A stretch of 64,000 bases of DNA from the NCBI RefSeq assembly GCF_007993815.1, contig NZ_VJWE01000011.1, forward strand, positions 682,001 through 746,000, read 5' to 3'. Both the position numbers and the translations under genes were made by a program. Each line of letters opens with the position of its first letter. The stretch's first letter is position 1. Of this stretch, positions 1-9,931 are shown piece after piece. The stretch is from Acidovorax delafieldii. Its GTDB lineage: Bacteria > Pseudomonadota > Gammaproteobacteria > Burkholderiales > Burkholderiaceae_C. The notes under the pieces are model-generated. The model made no database searches, had not been told where the DNA came from, and saw only the letters and a list, made by a program, of their open reading frames with translations.

Positions 1-31
1 GAGCAAGCCCGCCGACCTGGACCGCAACCTG

Positions 32-1171
32 TCAGGCCGCCGCCGCAATCTGGTCCAGCGCCTTTGACAAGTGGCCCACGGTGCGGTCCACGTTGTGCCA
101 CTTCTCCAGGCCAAACAGGCCAATGCGGAAGGTCTTGAAGTCCGGCCCCTCATCGCACTGCAGCGGCACACCCGCAGCCGTCTGCAGGCCCACTTCCATG
201 AACTTCTTGCCGTTCTGGATGCCGGGGTCGGTGGTGTAGCTCACCACCACGCCAGGCGCCTTGAAGCCGTCGGCTGCCACGCTGGGAAAGCCGCGCGATT
301 CGAGCAGCGCGCGCACCTTGGCGCCCAATTCGATCTGCTCGTCACGCACCTTGGCAAATCCATATTCACGCGTCTCGGCCATCACCTCGCGCAGGCGCAC
401 CAGCGCATCCGTGGGCATGGTGGTGTGGTACGCGTGCTGGCCCTTTTCGTAGCCCTCGGCAATCTGCATCCACTTCTTGAGGTCGCACGAAAAGCTGCTG
501 CTCGTGGTGCCCTCGATGGCTTCGCGCGCACGCTCGGACAGCATCACCATGGCGCAGCAAGGCGATCCGCTCCAGCCCTTTTGCGGCGCGCTGATGAGCA
601 CATCCACGCCCGTGGCCTGCATGTCCACCCACATCGCGCCCGACGCCACGCAGTCCAGCACAAACAGCGCGCCCACCTCATGCGCAGCTGCCGTCAGCGT
701 GCGGATGTAGTCGTCGGACAGGATGATGCCGCTGGCCGTTTCCACATGGGGCGCAAACACCACCTTGGGCTTTTCTGCGCGGATGGTGGCGGCGACTTCT
801 TCAGCGGGGCATGGTGCCCAGGGCGCCCGCGGGCCACTGCCCTGCTGGCGCGCCTTGCACACCACGGAACCACCGCCCAAGCCCTTGTCGGCATCAAAGA
901 TCTGCGTCCAGCGGTAGCTGAACCAGCCGTTGCGCACGATGAGCACCTTTTCCTTGTTGGCAAACTGGCGCGCCACGGCCTCCATGCCGAAGGTGCCGCT
1001 GCCGGGCACCAGCACGGCGGTGTGGGCGTGGTAGACCTCTTTGAGCGTGCCCAGGATGTCCTGCACCACGCCGGTGAAGCGCTTGGACATGTGGTTGAGC
1101 GCGCGGTCGGTGTAGACCACCGAAAATTCGAGCAAACCATCGGGGTCGATATCGGGCAAAAGGCCGGGCAT
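32..1171 (-). CDS. Class V PLP-dependent aminotransferase (alanine-glyoxylate/serine-pyruvate type)
   Basis: A 379-residue fold-type I aminotransferase of the class V family. The PLP-binding lysine is seen in VLISAPQKGWSGSP. An aspartate-containing segment, LFVLDCVASGAMWVDM, precedes it at the usual distance. The family moves an amino group from alanine or serine to glyoxylate or pyruvate; the exact substrate cannot be read from the sequence. I chose the ATG at 1171 because GGAG lies about five bases upstream and the protein then begins MPGLLPDIDPDG; an in-frame codon at 1219 has no such site. It is transcribed toward the window edge, so operon partners may lie outside. Confidence 0.85.
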   Translation of the reverse strand: MPGLLPDIDPDGLLEFSVVYTDRALNHMSKRFTGVVQDILGTLKEVYHAHTAVLVPGSGTFGMEAVARQFANKEKVLIVRNGWFSYRWTQIFDADKGLGGGSVVCKARQQGSGPRAPWAPCPAEEVAATIRAEKPKVVFAPHVETASGIILSDDYIRTLTAAAHEVGALFVLDCVASGAMWVDMQATGVDVLISAPQKGWSGSPCCAMVMLSERAREAIEGTTSSSFSCDLKKWMQIAEGYEKGQHAYHTTMPTDALVRLREVMAETREYGFAKVRDEQIELGAKVRALLESRGFPSVAADGFKAPGVVVSYTTDPGIQNGKKFMEVGLQTAAGVPLQCDEGPDFKTFRIGLFGLEKWHNVDRTVGHLSKALDQIAAAA

Positions 1172-1264
1172 AGCATCTCCGTGTTCAATGGGGGTACAGC
1201 ATACTGCGAGGCCACTCAATATTTGAAAGCATGCTTACATGCCTATGCTGACGCCTCACAAATC

Positions 1265-1654
1265 ATGCAACGACTCATAAGTTGGTTCAAAGAGGTGTTT
1301 TCGTTTCGCGGCTTCACCATTTTGACCAGCACAACGGTCATCGTCCTTGTACTAGCGAAGCTAGGGGGCGCAGCTGCTACGTTCAACCCAATGACGACGA
1401 TGGGCCGTCAATGGAGCGCCCCGTTATGGGCCAACCTGCTCGTGCTGGCAGCGATCCTGCTGCCGTATGCGTCAAGCAAAAGCATGGCGTCAGCTGGCAG
1501 CAAGCGCGCACTGCAGATCTTGAGTACTTCCTATGCAATTGGCGGCTTCGCCTGTGCGGCGCTGTGGGATCCGGGCCTGGGGCTACTGTTCATTGCACTC
1601 GGAAATTGCCTGCGACAGGTGACCAAGGAATCGCAAAAACGATCCCGGCCTTGA
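1265..1654 (+). CDS. Small hypothetical membrane protein
   Basis: A 129-residue reading frame beginning MQRLISWFKEVFSF. It has three hydrophobic stretches, at about residues 16-39, 54-71 and 85-115, and ends in a basic tail (KESQKRSRP). I do not recognise a family. The gene lies between two leftward genes and ends 14 bases before the stop of the carboxylase gene. Its first third is less GC-rich than the neighbouring genes. No convincing ribosome-binding site is visible before the ATG. The hydrophobic pattern favours a real protein, but chance coding cannot be excluded. Confidence 0.5.
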   Translation: MQRLISWFKEVFSFRGFTILTSTTVIVLVLAKLGGAAATFNPMTTMGRQWSAPLWANLLVLAAILLPYASSKSMASAGSKRALQILSTSYAIGGFACAALWDPGLGLLFIALGNCLRQVTKESQKRSRP

Positions 1655-1667
1655 TCCAGCCCCCGCC

Positions 1668-4600
1668 TCACCAGGTGTCCACAAACCGGTGCCCCAGCGG
1701 CGCCAACTGCGCCGATGCCAACCCGCGCGCCAGCCACGCCCGCGTGTCCGCCGGGTCGATCACCGCGTCGATCTCCAGCGTGGCGGCCATGTGCATCGCC
1801 TCGCCGTTGGCGTACGACTTGGCCAGCAGCTTGGCAAACAGCGCGTCGCGCTCGGCGCCCTCGGGCAGCGCCTCGAGCTCCTTGCGAAAGCCCAGGCGCA
1901 CGGCGCCTTCGAGCCCCATGGCGCCGAACTCGCCCGTGGGCCAGGCGACAGTGAACACGGGCGCATGGAAGCCCCCGGCCGTCATGCCCATGGCGCCCAG
2001 GCCGTAACCCTTGCGCAGCACCACGCTGAAGGTGGGTACGCGCAGGCTGGCTGCGGTGACGAACAGGCGGCTCACGTGGCGCACCTGGGCCGTGGCTTCG
2101 ACCTCGGGGCCGACCATGAAGCCGGGCGTGTCCACCAGGCTCACGATGGGCAGACCATGCGCGTTGCACAGCTGCATGAAGCGCGCGCCTTTGTCGGCCG
2201 CATCGGCGTCGATGGCGCCACCCAGGTGCTGCGGGTTGTTGGCCAGCAGGCCCACTGGGCGGCCTTCGATGCGCGCGAGTGCGGTGTGGATGCCCGCACC
2301 AAAGCCGGTGCGCAGCAGCAGCAGGCTGCCGTCGTCCACCAGGCCCGCCATCGCCGTGCGGGTGTCGTACACGCGCAGGCGGTTCTCGGGCACCACGGCG
2401 CGCAGCAGGCGTTGGTCGGGTGCAGACCACTGCGATGTGCGGCCCTGGAAGAACGACAGGTAGTGGCGCGCGGCCTGCACCGCCCCGGCCTCGTCATCGA
2501 CCAGCACGTCGATCACGCCGTTGGCATGCTGCACGCGGCTCGGTCCGATCTGCTCTGGCTTGAAGATGCCCAGACCACCACCTTCGATCATGGCCGGGCC
2601 GCCCATGCCGATGTTGCTGCCGCGCGTGGCGATGATCACGTCGCTGCAGCCCAGCAGCGCCGCGTTGCCCGCAAAGCAGCGGCCGGCGGCGATGCCGATC
2701 ACCGGCAACTGGCCCGACAGCGCCGCGTAGCTGGCAAAGGTGTGCACATGCAGCCCCGCCACCACGGGCATGTCGGTGTCGCCCGGGCGGCCTCCGCCGC
2801 CTTCGGCGAACAGCACCACGGGCAGCTTCTGCGCCAGCGCGATGCCGAGCATGCGGTCGGTCTTGGCGTGGTTGCGTGCGCCCTGGGTGCCCGCGAGCAC
2901 GGTGGCGTCGTACGACATGACCACGGCGCGGGATTTCTCGTCGCCAAACAGAGCGCCATTGATGCCGCCAATGCCCGTGACCATGCCGTCGGCGGGCGTG
3001 TTGGCAATCAGGTCTTCCTTGCTGCGACGGCGCGTTTGCGCGGCGATGGCGAGAGCACCATATTCGATGAAGCTGCCTTCGTCGCACAGGTCGGCAATGT
3101 TCTCGCGCGCGGAGCGGCCGCCTTGCGCGTGGCGCTTGGCCATGGCCTCGGGGCGCGCGGCGTCGAGCGTGAAGGCGTGGCGGTCGATCACGCGTTGCAG
3201 GTCGGCGCGGATGTGGTCCGGGTCATGTACCGTACCGCCCTGCACTTCGACATCGGCCCCCTCATCCACCGCGTCCAGCACCAGCAGCGGCTGCCCCTGC
3301 GCGACGTAGCCACCGGCCACGGCCAGCAGCGCGCCCACGCGGCCTGCGTGCGGGGCCAGCAGCACATGCTCCATCTTCATGGCTTCAAGCACGGCCAGCT
3401 CGGCGCCGGCGGCGACCACGTCGCCCTCGGCCACGCTCAGCTGCACCAGGCGGGCGGGCATGGGGGCCAGCACTGCGCCGTCAGGGGTGTCAGAGGCAAT
3501 ATGTGGGTCATTTTGCCCTGTAGCGCTAGTCGAATCTGCCTTGATAGCTATATTTTTAGCAGCAACCAGAAGCTCTGGCAGCACCGACTCCAGCCAGCGC
3601 GTGTGCACCTGCTGGCTCTCCATTTCGGGCCGTGTTGCCAGCGCCTGCAGCAGCGCGAGGTTGGTGGCCACACCGTCGATGCGGCACTCGGCCAGCGCGC
3701 GCTGCGAGCGGCGCAGCGCATCGGCAAAACGCGGGCTGCGCGTGTGCACGATGAGCTTGGCCAGCAGCGTGTCGTAGTGCGGCGACGGCGTGGCGCCTGC
3801 TGCGCCGTGCGTGTCCACGCGCACGCCTGGGCCTGCGGGCAGGTCAAAGTGGCTGAGCGTGCCGCTGCCGGGGGTGGCGTTGCCCTGTGCGTCCAGCGTC
3901 TCGGCGTTGATGCGCCACTGCACGGCAAAGCCCAACACCGCAGGCGGTGCGGCAGGGTCGAGGCCGATGTCCTGCAACGTGCGGCCCGTGGCCAGCGCAA
4001 TCTGCGCCTGCACCAGGTCCACGCCGGTGACCTCTTCGGTGATGGTGTGCTCCACCTGCAGGCGCGGGTTGCATTCGATGAACACAAACGGCAGGTCGTT
4101 CGAGGCCAGGTCCACCAGAAACTCGAACGTGCCCAGGCCCTCGTAGGCCACGACCCGCGCCATCGACAAGGCAGCGGTGGTGATCCGCTCGCGCAGCGCT
4201 GCGGGCAGCGAAGGACTGGGCGCGATCTCCACCACCTTCTGAAAGCGCCGCTGCAGCGTGCACTCGCGCTCGCCCAGCGCGATCACCTCGCGCCCGTCGC
4301 CCAGCACCTGCACCTCGATGTGGCGGGCGTTGCCCATCAGGCGCTCCACGTACACGCCGTCCACACCAAAGGCGGCCTGCGCCTCGCTGCGGCAGCGCGC
4401 GTAGGCCGCAGGCAAGTCATCGGCCGACGCCACCGCGCGCATGCCACGCCCACCGCCGCCGCCGATGGCCTTGATGACGATGCCTGCATGGGCGTGCTGC
4501 GCGAAGAAGGCCTGCGCCTCCTGCAGCGTCACCGCCGTCTGCGTGCCGGGCATGAGCGGCACGCCCTGCTGCTGCGCCAGCGCACGGGCCTGCGCCTTGT

Positions 4601-4955
4601 CGCCGAACAACGCGAGCTGCGCAGGCGTGGGGCCGATGAAGCGCAGCCCCGCTTCGTCGCAGGCCCCGGCAAAGTCGGCCCGCTCGCTCAAGAAGCCGTA
4701 GCCCGGGTGCACGGCATCGCAGCCCTGCGCCTTCGCAATGGCGATGAGGCGCGCACCGTCCAGGTACGCCGCCGGGCCGGTGGCGCCCAGTGCCACGGCC
4801 GCACTGGCTGCGTGCACATGGGGGCTGGCGGCGTCATCGTCGGCATACACGGCCACGCTGGCAATGCCGAGGTCGTGCAGGGCGCGCACAGTGCGCAGTG
4901 CGATTTCGCCCCGATTGGCAACCAGCACTTTGGTGAACAGAACAGAAGATGGCAT
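1668..4955 (-). CDS. Fused acyl-CoA carboxylase (biotin carboxylase-BCCP-carboxyltransferase)
   Basis: A 1,095-residue single-chain biotin-dependent carboxylase. Residues 1-460 form the biotin carboxylase, starting VLVANRGEIALRTVRAL and with the glycine-rich ATP loop IKAIGGGGGRGMR. A biotinyl domain follows, with EAMKMEH and the biotinylated lysine at about residue 527. From about residue 560 there is a carboxyltransferase of the propionyl/methylcrotonyl-CoA carboxylase beta type. Separate alpha and beta chains are the common arrangement, so this is a fusion. The acyl substrate is not evident. The acyl-CoA ligase encoded just upstream suggests joint work on an activated organic acid. Residues about 464-482, in the linker before the biotinyl domain, are encoded by a dispersed repeat. 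Confidence 0.93.
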   Translation of the reverse strand: MPSSVLFTKVLVANRGEIALRTVRALHDLGIASVAVYADDDAASPHVHAASAAVALGATGPAAYLDGARLIAIAKAQGCDAVHPGYGFLSERADFAGACDEAGLRFIGPTPAQLALFGDKAQARALAQQQGVPLMPGTQTAVTLQEAQAFFAQHAHAGIVIKAIGGGGGRGMRAVASADDLPAAYARCRSEAQAAFGVDGVYVERLMGNARHIEVQVLGDGREVIALGERECTLQRRFQKVVEIAPSPSLPAALRERITTAALSMARVVAYEGLGTFEFLVDLASNDLPFVFIECNPRLQVEHTITEEVTGVDLVQAQIALATGRTLQDIGLDPAAPPAVLGFAVQWRINAETLDAQGNATPGSGTLSHFDLPAGPGVRVDTHGAAGATPSPHYDTLLAKLIVHTRSPRFADALRRSQRALAECRIDGVATNLALLQALATRPEMESQQVHTRWLESVLPELLVAAKNIAIKADSTSATGQNDPHIASDTPDGAVLAPMPARLVQLSVAEGDVVAAGAELAVLEAMKMEHVLLAPHAGRVGALLAVAGGYVAQGQPLLVLDAVDEGADVEVQGGTVHDPDHIRADLQRVIDRHAFTLDAARPEAMAKRHAQGGRSARENIADLCDEGSFIEYGALAIAAQTRRRSKEDLIANTPADGMVTGIGGINGALFGDEKSRAVVMSYDATVLAGTQGARNHAKTDRMLGIALAQKLPVVLFAEGGGGRPGDTDMPVVAGLHVHTFASYAALSGQLPVIGIAAGRCFAGNAALLGCSDVIIATRGSNIGMGGPAMIEGGGLGIFKPEQIGPSRVQHANGVIDVLVDDEAGAVQAARHYLSFFQGRTSQWSAPDQRLLRAVVPENRLRVYDTRTAMAGLVDDGSLLLLRTGFGAGIHTALARIEGRPVGLLANNPQHLGGAIDADAADKGARFMQLCNAHGLPIVSLVDTPGFMVGPEVEATAQVRHVSRLFVTAASLRVPTFSVVLRKGYGLGAMGMTAGGFHAPVFTVAWPTGEFGAMGLEGAVRLGFRKELEALPEGAERDALFAKLLAKSYANGEAMHMAATLEIDAVIDPADTRAWLARGLASAQLAPLGHRFVDTW
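3510..3565 (-). repeat. Dispersed repeat family A, copy 1 (inside carboxylase gene)
   Basis: It contains TAGCGCTAGTCGAATC and GATAGCTATATTTTTAGC, matching the other copies in order and spacing. It lies in frame and encodes the linker between the biotin carboxylase and biotinyl domains (NIAIKADSTSATGQ). Confidence 0.7.
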
Positions 4956-4970
4956 GGGGCAGTCGCTCTA

Positions 4971-5018
4971 TTTTTTATAGCTGCCAGCGCATATTCATCA
5001 GGCGCCAGCAGCCGATTT
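4971..5018 (+). repeat. Dispersed repeat family A, copy 2
   Basis: Contains TTATAGCTGCCAGCGCATAT followed by GGCGCCAGCAGCC. It fills the gap between the acyl-CoA ligase stop and the carboxylase start, so it would lie in the leader of the carboxylase message if the two are co-transcribed. Confidence 0.7.
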
Positions 5019-5027
5019 CTCGTCAGA

Positions 5028-6638
5028 TCACGCAATATCCCGCAGCAGGCGGCGCAGCACCTTGCCCGCGCCCGTGGCGGGCAGCGCGTCGATGAAACGC
5101 ACCTCGCGGGGAGCCTTGTAGGGCGCCATGTTCTCGCGGCACCAGGCCACCAGGCCGGCGGCGTCCACCTCCTGGCCAGACTTCTTGACGATGAAGGCGC
5201 GCACCACCTCGCCCTTTTCCGCATCGGGCACGCCAATCACGGCGGCCTGGGCCACGGCGGGGTGCTTGATGAGCAGGGTCTCGACCTCTTCGGGAAACAC
5301 GCTGTAGCCCGACACCTTGATCATTTCCTTGAAACGGCCGATGAAGGTGACATAGCCGTCCGCATCGATCTTGCCCATGTCGCCGGTGTAGACCCAGCCA
5401 TCCCGCAGCGTCTTGGCCGTGGCCTCGGGCTTGTTCCAGTAGCCCTTGAAGTTGCCGGGGCCGTGGATGGTGATCTCGCCCACCTCGCCGGTGGGCAGCG
5501 GCGCGCCAGTGTCGGGGTCGACGATGCGGATGGTGTTGCCCGGCACGGGCTTGCCCTGAGTGCCCCAGCGGATGGCGTCCACCGGCATGGCGGTGTCCAC
5601 GGTGTGCGTTTCGGACAGCCCGTAGGCCGCCTCGTGGGAGATGCAGTTCGGCGCGAACTGCTGCCACTGCAGGGCCAGCGCCTCGGTGAAGGTGATGCCG
5701 AAGCTGGTGACTGGGTTGCGGCGCAGCGCGCTCCAGTCCATCTCGCGTGCGCCGGGCACCTGCATAAGCGCGCCATTCATGGGCGCGATGCTGTACCACC
5801 AGGTCACGCGGTGGCGCTCCAGCGCCTGGGCCACACCCAGCGGGTCAAAACGGTACAGCAGCACGGCCGTGGCGCCGGTGTAGACCGGCAGGTTCACGCC
5901 CATCACCATGCCGGCAATGTGGTACAGCGGCGCCACCGCCAGCAGCGTTTCGTGCGGTGTCATGCCATTGCAGTCCGCCGATGCAGCGGTCTTGAACGTG
6001 GCATTGCCGTAGCTCAGCATCGCGCCCTTCGGCAACCCGGTGGTGCCCGAGGTGTAGGTCATGAGCGAGATTTCATCCATCGACAAGGCCACGGGCGCAG
6101 GCCGCGCACCGGTGCGGGTGGCGGCCAGGAAGTCTTCGCAGCCCGCAGGCACCGGCACCATGGCGGCGCGCATGGCCAGCAGCTCGGCGGGTACGTCGAT
6201 GCTGGGCGAGCCCTCGGGCAGCAGCTCGGCATAACGCACCACAAACACCTGCTGCAGCGCGGTCTTGGCGCGCACCTTGTCCACCACGGGCAGCAGCACA
6301 TCGGCCGCGACGATCACGCGCGCCTGCAGGTCGGTGAGCTGGTATTCCAGCTCATGCTCCTTGTTTAGCGGCCCGCAAGGGCAGACGATGGCGCCGATCT
6401 TCTGGATGCCGTAGTGCGCCATCACGTACTGCGGGCAGTTGTTCATGAACAGTGCCACGGGCTCGCCCTTGGCCACACCCAGCGCCTGCAGGCGCGCGGC
6501 AAATGCATCACTGGCCGCATCAAGCTGCGCCCACGTTAGGGGCTGGCCGTACCAGAGGTAGGCGATGTGGTCGGGCGTTTCGCGCGCGTGGTGGCGCAGG
6601 TGTTCGTGCAGCGGCAGCTGCGGTGCGGCAGAAGGCAT
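5028..6638 (-). CDS. AMP-dependent acyl-CoA synthetase/ligase
   Basis: A 536-residue ANL-superfamily enzyme that activates a carboxylic acid to an acyl-adenylate and then to acyl-CoA. Visible motifs are the P-loop-like TYTSGTTGLPKGAM (about residues 193-207), the adenine-binding YGLSET, the hinge region YTGDMGKIDADGY and the C-terminal lysine region KVLRRLLRD. Length is normal for the family. The ATG at 6638 has GGAG nine bases upstream; the longer frame from 6728 lacks support. It is divergent from a TetR gene, with two operator-like palindromes between them, and is followed by the fused carboxylase. Chain length or aromatic specificity cannot be inferred. Confidence 0.9.
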   Translation of the reverse strand: MPSAAPQLPLHEHLRHHARETPDHIAYLWYGQPLTWAQLDAASDAFAARLQALGVAKGEPVALFMNNCPQYVMAHYGIQKIGAIVCPCGPLNKEHELEYQLTDLQARVIVAADVLLPVVDKVRAKTALQQVFVVRYAELLPEGSPSIDVPAELLAMRAAMVPVPAGCEDFLAATRTGARPAPVALSMDEISLMTYTSGTTGLPKGAMLSYGNATFKTAASADCNGMTPHETLLAVAPLYHIAGMVMGVNLPVYTGATAVLLYRFDPLGVAQALERHRVTWWYSIAPMNGALMQVPGAREMDWSALRRNPVTSFGITFTEALALQWQQFAPNCISHEAAYGLSETHTVDTAMPVDAIRWGTQGKPVPGNTIRIVDPDTGAPLPTGEVGEITIHGPGNFKGYWNKPEATAKTLRDGWVYTGDMGKIDADGYVTFIGRFKEMIKVSGYSVFPEEVETLLIKHPAVAQAAVIGVPDAEKGEVVRAFIVKKSGQEVDAAGLVAWCRENMAPYKAPREVRFIDALPATGAGKVLRRLLRDIA

Positions 6639-6732
6639 GGCGTTGTCTCCGAGGTGTCTGGAATCGCTGGTTCTTGGCGGCCACTCAGGGTTTTCTCTGA
6701 GCACCCTCACCCGCCAGCGTCTTGCCAATATA

Positions 6733-6765
6733 TACCGCTCGGTAGAACAATGCTACCCATGGGTA
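6733..6765. promoter_or_regulatory. Two operator-like palindromes between ligase and tetR genes
   Basis: TACCGCTCGGTA at 6733-6744 has arms TACCG/CGGTA. TACCCATGGGTA at 6754-6765 is a perfect 12-bp palindrome. Their centres are 21 bp apart, about two helical turns. The first abuts TATATT, a possible -10 box for the leftward ligase gene. The arrangement suits a TetR-family repressor acting on both genes, but binding is inferred. Confidence 0.5.
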
Positions 6766-6793
6766 TAACTCCAACGTCGCGCAAAGGACACCG

Positions 6794-7444
6794 ATGAACC
6801 AGCAGCCCCACGTGCAGGCCAGCGGCCGCCAGAAGGCCGCCACGGCCGGGTCGGACGAGAAGCGCGAACGCATCTTGCGCGCGGCCGAGGCGCTGTTCGA
6901 TGCGCAGGGCTACGCCAACACCACCATTGAGCAGATCGTGCAGCAGCTGGGCGTGACCAAGCCCTTTGTGTACTACTACTTTCGCAACAAGCAGGAGATC
7001 TTCGAGACGCTGTCGTGGGCGCCTGCCGTGGCGTGTTTCACTGCGATGGACTTTGCGGCGGACGATGACCGGCCTGCCCATGTGAAGGTGACGGAAGGCA
7101 TCGAGCGGCTGATCCGCGCCACGCTGGAGCACCACCCCTCGGCCTTCTTCCCGTACCGCGAGCCGCAGGTGTACCGGCCCGAGTACCTGGCGGCGCAAAA
7201 GGATTTGGCGAACCACTTCTACGACCGGCTGTGTGCACTGCTCGAACAGGGCCGCCAGGACGGCATGTTCGAGTTCAACGACACCAAGATCACCGCCCTG
7301 GCCGCCTGCAGCCTGCCCGGCTTTCTCTACAACTGGTACCGCCCTGACGGCCGCCTGTCGCAAGACGAGGTGGCGCAGGAGCTGGCGCAGCTGGCCTGGC
7401 GTGTGCTGGGGCTGCGGCGAATCCGCAAGCGCAACTCAGCCTGA
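6794..7444 (+). CDS. TetR family transcriptional regulator
   Basis: A 216-residue protein with a TetR-type N-terminal helix-turn-helix at about residues 25-70 (ILRAAEALFDAQGYANTT, then IEQIVQQLGVTKPFVYYYF). The helical ligand-binding domain that follows is not assignable to an effector. AAGGA lies seven bases before the ATG. It is divergent from the acyl-CoA ligase gene and upstream of an ABC substrate-binding protein, so an acyl-CoA or its acid precursor is a reasonable guess for the inducer. The palindromes in the shared intergenic region are candidate operators, and autoregulation is likely but unproven. Confidence 0.88.
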   Translation: MNQQPHVQASGRQKAATAGSDEKRERILRAAEALFDAQGYANTTIEQIVQQLGVTKPFVYYYFRNKQEIFETLSWAPAVACFTAMDFAADDDRPAHVKVTEGIERLIRATLEHHPSAFFPYREPQVYRPEYLAAQKDLANHFYDRLCALLEQGRQDGMFEFNDTKITALAACSLPGFLYNWYRPDGRLSQDEVAQELAQLAWRVLGLRRIRKRNSA

Positions 7445-7497
7445 CGCGCACCGCAGCCCCCCTACACCAAGCACAACAACCACCGGAGACAAAACCC

Positions 7498-8745
7498 ATG
7501 AAAACCGTGTTCCTCACCCCCCTGGCCGCTGCGGCGGCCCTGCTGATCGGTACAGCCGCCAGCGCGCAGGAGACCTTCAAGGTCGCCTACATCGATCCGC
7601 TGTCGGGCCCGTTCGCCAATGTGGGCGAGCTGATGCTCACCCACACGCAGTACGCCATCGAGGACATCAACGCCAAGGGCGGCGTGCTCAAGGGCACCAA
7701 GCTGCAGCTGCTGCAGTTCGACAGCAAGCTCTCGGCGCAAGAGAGCCAGAGCGCGCTGCAGGCCGCCATTGACCAGGGAGCCAAGGCCATCGTGACGGGC
7801 GGCTCGGGCTCCTCCGTGGTCACGGCGCTGGTGCAGGCGGCAGCGCGCCACAACCAGCGCAACCCGGGCAAGGAGATCCTGGTGCTGAACCACTCCTCCA
7901 TCGACCCCGAGCTGACGGGCAAGGCGTGCAACTTCTGGCACTTCCAGTTCGAGGCCAACACGGCCATGAAGATGAAGGCGATTGCCAACTACATCAAGAA
8001 GCAGCCGGACATCAAAAAGGTGTACCTGCTGAACCAGGACTACGCGCACGGCAAGCAGTGGGCGCACTATGGCCGCGAGATGGTGGGCCTGGCGCGGCCC
8101 GACATCCAGTTTGTGGGCGAGGCGCTGCACCCCATCGGCCGCGTGAAGGACTTTGCGCCCTACCTCGCCAAGGTCAAGAGCACGGAGGCCGACTCGGTCA
8201 TCACCGGTAACTGGGGGCAGGACATGACGCTGCTGCTCAAGGCGGCGGGCGATGCGGGCTACAACCTGCGCTACTTCAACCACAGCGCGGGCTCCATCCC
8301 CGGCACGGTGCTGGCGGTATCGCAGGCCAAGCAAGGCCAGTTGACCTGGGTGGCCGAATGGCACCCCGGCCAGGCCGACACCCCCAAGGTGGATGCGCTG
8401 GCCAAGACCTACAAGACCAAGACGGGCAAGGACTTTCTCGCGCCACGCATCGAGATGACGCCGCGCTTCCTCGCCGCCGCCATCAACAAGGCCCAGTCCA
8501 CCGACCCGGTGAAGGTGGCCCGCGCGCTGGAAGACCTGACCATCGATTCGGTGGTGGGCCCGGTGCGCATGCGCGGCGAAGACCACCAGCTGCTGCTGCC
8601 CCAGGTGGTCAACACCATCGCGCCGGTGGACGGCAAGGCCGTGAAGGTGGGCTGGGAAGGCACCAACTATGGCTTTCGCACCGATGCGGCCTACACCGGC
8701 AATGAAATAGCCCAAGGCACCGAGTGCAAGATGACGCGGCCTTGA
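7498..8745 (+). CDS. Branched-chain amino acid-type ABC transporter substrate-binding protein
   Basis: A 415-residue periplasmic binding protein of the LivJ/LivK-like type 1 fold. The signal peptide is clear (MKTVFLTPLAAAAALLIGTA, cleaved after ASA). The mature part begins QETFKVAYIDPLSGPFANVG, a typical start for this family. The relatives bind branched-chain amino acids, amides, or aromatic and short organic acids. No permease or ATPase genes accompany it here, so it must work with a transporter encoded elsewhere. The nearby ligase and TetR suggest an organic acid ligand. GGAG lies about ten bases before the start. A short GGCGCC inverted repeat follows the stop but lacks a T tract. Confidence 0.88.
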   Translation: MKTVFLTPLAAAAALLIGTAASAQETFKVAYIDPLSGPFANVGELMLTHTQYAIEDINAKGGVLKGTKLQLLQFDSKLSAQESQSALQAAIDQGAKAIVTGGSGSSVVTALVQAAARHNQRNPGKEILVLNHSSIDPELTGKACNFWHFQFEANTAMKMKAIANYIKKQPDIKKVYLLNQDYAHGKQWAHYGREMVGLARPDIQFVGEALHPIGRVKDFAPYLAKVKSTEADSVITGNWGQDMTLLLKAAGDAGYNLRYFNHSAGSIPGTVLAVSQAKQGQLTWVAEWHPGQADTPKVDALAKTYKTKTGKDFLAPRIEMTPRFLAAAINKAQSTDPVKVARALEDLTIDSVVGPVRMRGEDHQLLLPQVVNTIAPVDGKAVKVGWEGTNYGFRTDAAYTGNEIAQGTECKMTRP

Positions 8746-8854
8746 TGCCACGGCGCCGAAGGGCGCCGAAATCCCCACAGCGGCAACCGCCACAGGCCGC
8801 CGCTACCATGGCCGGTCATTGCATTCATTGACCCGACCCACAAGGACCGCGCCC

Positions 8855-9925
<1,071 letters not shown>

Positions 9926-9931
9926 ACCCGC

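Noticed and set aside
1689..6368. A 1,559-codon rightward open frame opposite the carboxylase and ligase genes
   Set aside because: It is antisense to two well-recognised enzymes and is kept open by GC-rich codon bias. It is rich in His, Gln, Arg and Ala and has no domain.
7462..8793. Leftward 443-codon frame opposite the ABC substrate-binding protein
   Set aside because: Antisense shadow of a gene with a clear signal peptide and family match.
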